A stretch of 5,961 nucleotides of DNA, from the NCBI GenBank assembly GCA_002505945.1, contig DAWM01000048.1:1-5961 (forward strand). The letters are read 5' to 3'. The notes under the pieces are model-generated. The model was not told the origin of the DNA, did not search any database, and saw only the letters and a list, made by a program, of their open reading frames with translations. This DNA comes from Candidatus Woesearchaeota archaeon UBA119. Lineage in GTDB: Archaea; Nanobdellota; Nanobdellia; Woesearchaeales; UBA119. The translations under genes were made by a program, and so were the position numbers. Positions 5,471 to 5,961 of the stretch are shown piece by piece; position 1 is the first letter of the stretch, and each line of letters begins with the position of its first letter.

Positions 5471-5677
5471 TTATGCTTTTTTTATGAATTCGTCCCTTGT
5501 CATAACACTCCCACATTTAGGACATACCCTTTGGTTGCAGGGTTTTCCCCTGATGTGAGCTGTTCTATATCCGCAATTTGGGCATACGCATTCATCTCCT
5601 GGTCTTAAAGGCCTTCTGTTCATCCCTCTCCCAGGAGGTCCTTGTCCCATTGGCCCTGTTCCATCTCTAGCTGGCAT
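5471..5677 (-). CDS. Small zinc-ribbon protein with Gly/Pro-rich DUF5320-like N-terminus
   Basis: This 68-residue protein begins MPARDGTGPMGQGPPGRG, a motif typical of the small DUF5320-like proteins found beside NifX and MinD genes. A zinc ribbon follows, with knuckles C32-x2-C35 (CPNCG) and C52-x2-C55 (CPKCG), plus additional C30, C47 and H41. The basic linker RRPLRPG joins the two. The start was placed at ATG 5677. A GTG at 5686 would add three residues, but it lies inside the SD (AGGGGTGA, 5683-5690), which is well spaced for 5677, and the shorter form matches the family motif at residue 1. The protein is cytoplasmic and probably binds one zinc or iron; a role as a small accessory or chaperone of the NifX-like protein is inferred only from position as first gene of the operon. 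Confidence 0.85.
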   Translation of the reverse strand: MPARDGTGPMGQGPPGRGMNRRPLRPGDECVCPNCGYRTAHIRGKPCNQRVCPKCGSVMTRDEFIKKA

Positions 5678-5703
5678 TAGTTTCACCCCTCTGAAACACT
5701 AAT
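5676..5703 (-). promoter_or_regulatory. Inverted repeat over the ribosome binding site and start codon of the operon's first gene
   Basis: A 6-bp perfect stem, GTTTCA (5680-5685) and TGAAAC (5692-5697), has a six-base loop. It extends past a 2-base bulge by another 4 bp (ATTA 5676-5679 with TAAT 5700-5703). In the mRNA the loop reads GAGGGG and the 3' arm begins TGAAAC, so the SD and the first bases of the start codon fall inside the structure. The same dyad in DNA lies just downstream of the predicted transcription start (about 5707) and could be an operator. Confidence 0.5.
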
Positions 5704-5726
5704 CTATTATGTATTATAATCCATAA

Positions 5727-5738
5727 CTATATAAAACT
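5727..5738 (-). promoter_or_regulatory. TATA-like box of the five-gene operon
   Basis: The minus strand reads AGTTTTATATAG, a good archaeal TATA match. With the usual spacing, transcription would start near 5707, giving a leader of about 30 bases that contains the inverted repeat and a strong SD. No other promoter-like site is obvious within the tightly packed downstream genes. Confidence 0.6.
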
Positions 5739-5743
5739 TGTGT

Positions 5744-5869
5744 TTGAGTGAAAAAATTGCTTTAGAAAAAGCTCATTTGAAGGATCCAACAGTAACATTT
5801 ATAAATGAAATGGGTTTTCTCTTACTGGGTTTAGAGGTTCTAGCATTGAAAAGAGTTAGTTTAAGATAG
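5744..5869 (+). CDS. Short possible ORF or gene remnant between divergent units
   Basis: From TTG 5744 to TAG 5867-5869 the frame encodes 41 residues with protein-like composition: a charged helix (SEKIALEKAHLKD), then a hydrophobic stretch around FLLLGLEVLAL, then a basic end. Codons are strongly purine-first, as in real genes. There is no ATG near the beginning; the only in-frame ATG (5810) would leave 19 residues. A weak TATA-like TATTATAAT (5712-5720) lies about 28 bases from the TTG. It may be a small TTG-start gene, the 3' remnant of a deleted gene, or chance. Confidence 0.28.
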   Translation: MSEKIALEKAHLKDPTVTFINEMGFLLLGLEVLALKRVSLR

Positions 5870-5870
5870 A

Positions 5871-5880
5871 TATTTAAATA
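5871..5880 (+). promoter_or_regulatory. TATA-like box for the gene at the right edge
   Basis: TATTTAAATA is a near-consensus archaeal TATA box centred about 36 bases from the ATG at 5912. This predicts a leader of roughly 10 bases, just long enough to hold the SD-like GTGAGGG at 5899-5905. Confidence 0.6.
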
Positions 5881-5901
5881 TGTCAAAAATATGATTTAGT
5901 G

Positions 5902-5925
5902 AGGGATATAAATGGATGTAGTATT
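5902..5925 (+). repeat. 24-base direct repeat, copy 2
   Basis: This copy matches 1162-1185 with a single difference. It contains the purine-rich ribosome binding region and the first codons of the partial gene at 5912. Confidence 0.75.
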
Positions 5926-5961
5926 TTCAGCTAATCCAACGAAATTAATCAAGAAATGCTC
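5912..5961 (+). CDS. Partial CDS running off the right edge
   Basis: An ATG at 5912 opens a frame of 16 complete codons (MDVVFSANPTKLIKKC) that leaves the window. It is supported by a good TATA-like box at 5871-5880 and an SD-like GTGAGGG about 6 bases upstream. The product cannot be identified from so few residues. The upstream flank and first four codons are repeated at 1162-1185. Confidence 0.55.
   Translation, partial: MDVVFSANPTKLIKKC

Noticed and set aside
5292..5558. Plus-strand open frame spanning the NifX-like gene start and the zinc-ribbon gene
   Set aside because: It runs antisense to two well-supported genes and to their SD and inverted repeat.
2390..5677. Nitrogenase (nif) cluster
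   Set aside because: NifX-type domains and MinD-like ATPases alone do not indicate nitrogen fixation; no NifH, NifD, NifK, NifE, NifN or NifB radical SAM part is present.
5678..5686. GTG start for the zinc-ribbon protein at 5686
   Set aside because: The GTG is part of the SD for the ATG at 5677, and the protein family begins at the MPxxDGTGP motif.
1..5961. CRISPR array, tRNA, rRNA or insertion sequence
   Set aside because: No regularly spaced repeats, no cloverleaf or rRNA-like sequence, and no transposase frame were seen on either strand. The single pair of 24-base repeats is not an array.

Overview
The window looks like AT-rich archaeal chromosome, probably from a DPANN-type lineage (Woesearchaeota/Pacearchaeota-like). 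The domain call rests on TATA-like boxes placed 26-36 bases upstream of several start codons, apparently leaderless plus-strand genes, GGTGA/GGAGG-type Shine-Dalgarno (SD) sites elsewhere, and small membrane proteins with Lys/Arg-rich tails. The finer taxonomic placement is inference.

Layout. Bases 1-157 hold an unresolved left edge and a promoter. The plus strand then carries a membrane-anchored, two-motif phospholipase D-like protein (158-1150), a spacer with a 13-codon mini-ORF (1172-1213), and three unrecognised membrane proteins (1239-1892, 1927-2133, 2121-2393). The last of these meets, tail to tail with a 4-base overlap, a compact five-gene minus-strand operon (5677 down to 2390). In transcription order the operon encodes a small zinc-ribbon protein with a Gly/Pro-rich N-terminus, a protein with two fused NifX/NifB-type domains, a polytopic His-rich membrane protein, and two MinD/Mrp-type ATPases that each carry an inserted 2x[4Fe-4S] ferredoxin domain. 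Beyond the operon promoter are a short possible ORF (5744-5869) and the first 16 codons of another plus-strand gene (5912 onward).

How the genes work together. NifX-family proteins plus paired ferredoxin-MinD ATPases are the core of the 'orange protein' (ORP) type loci known from anaerobic bacteria such as Desulfovibrio, and similar sets occur in archaea without nitrogenase. The genes here are separated by 1 base, overlapped by 8 bases, and separated by 1 base, so co-translation of the NifX-like, membrane and ATPase proteins is likely. A reasonable inference is an ATP-driven metal or Fe-S/metal-sulfur cluster handling complex that needs low-potential electrons and is attached to the membrane. 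The substrate is not known. Two inverted repeats in the operon, one over the first gene's ribosome binding site and start codon and one between the first two genes, suggest control of expression.

The most notable non-coding observation is a 24-base direct repeat with one mismatch, at 1162-1185 and 5902-5925. It overlaps a gene start in one copy and a tiny ORF in the other, and it brackets about 4.7 kb including the whole operon.
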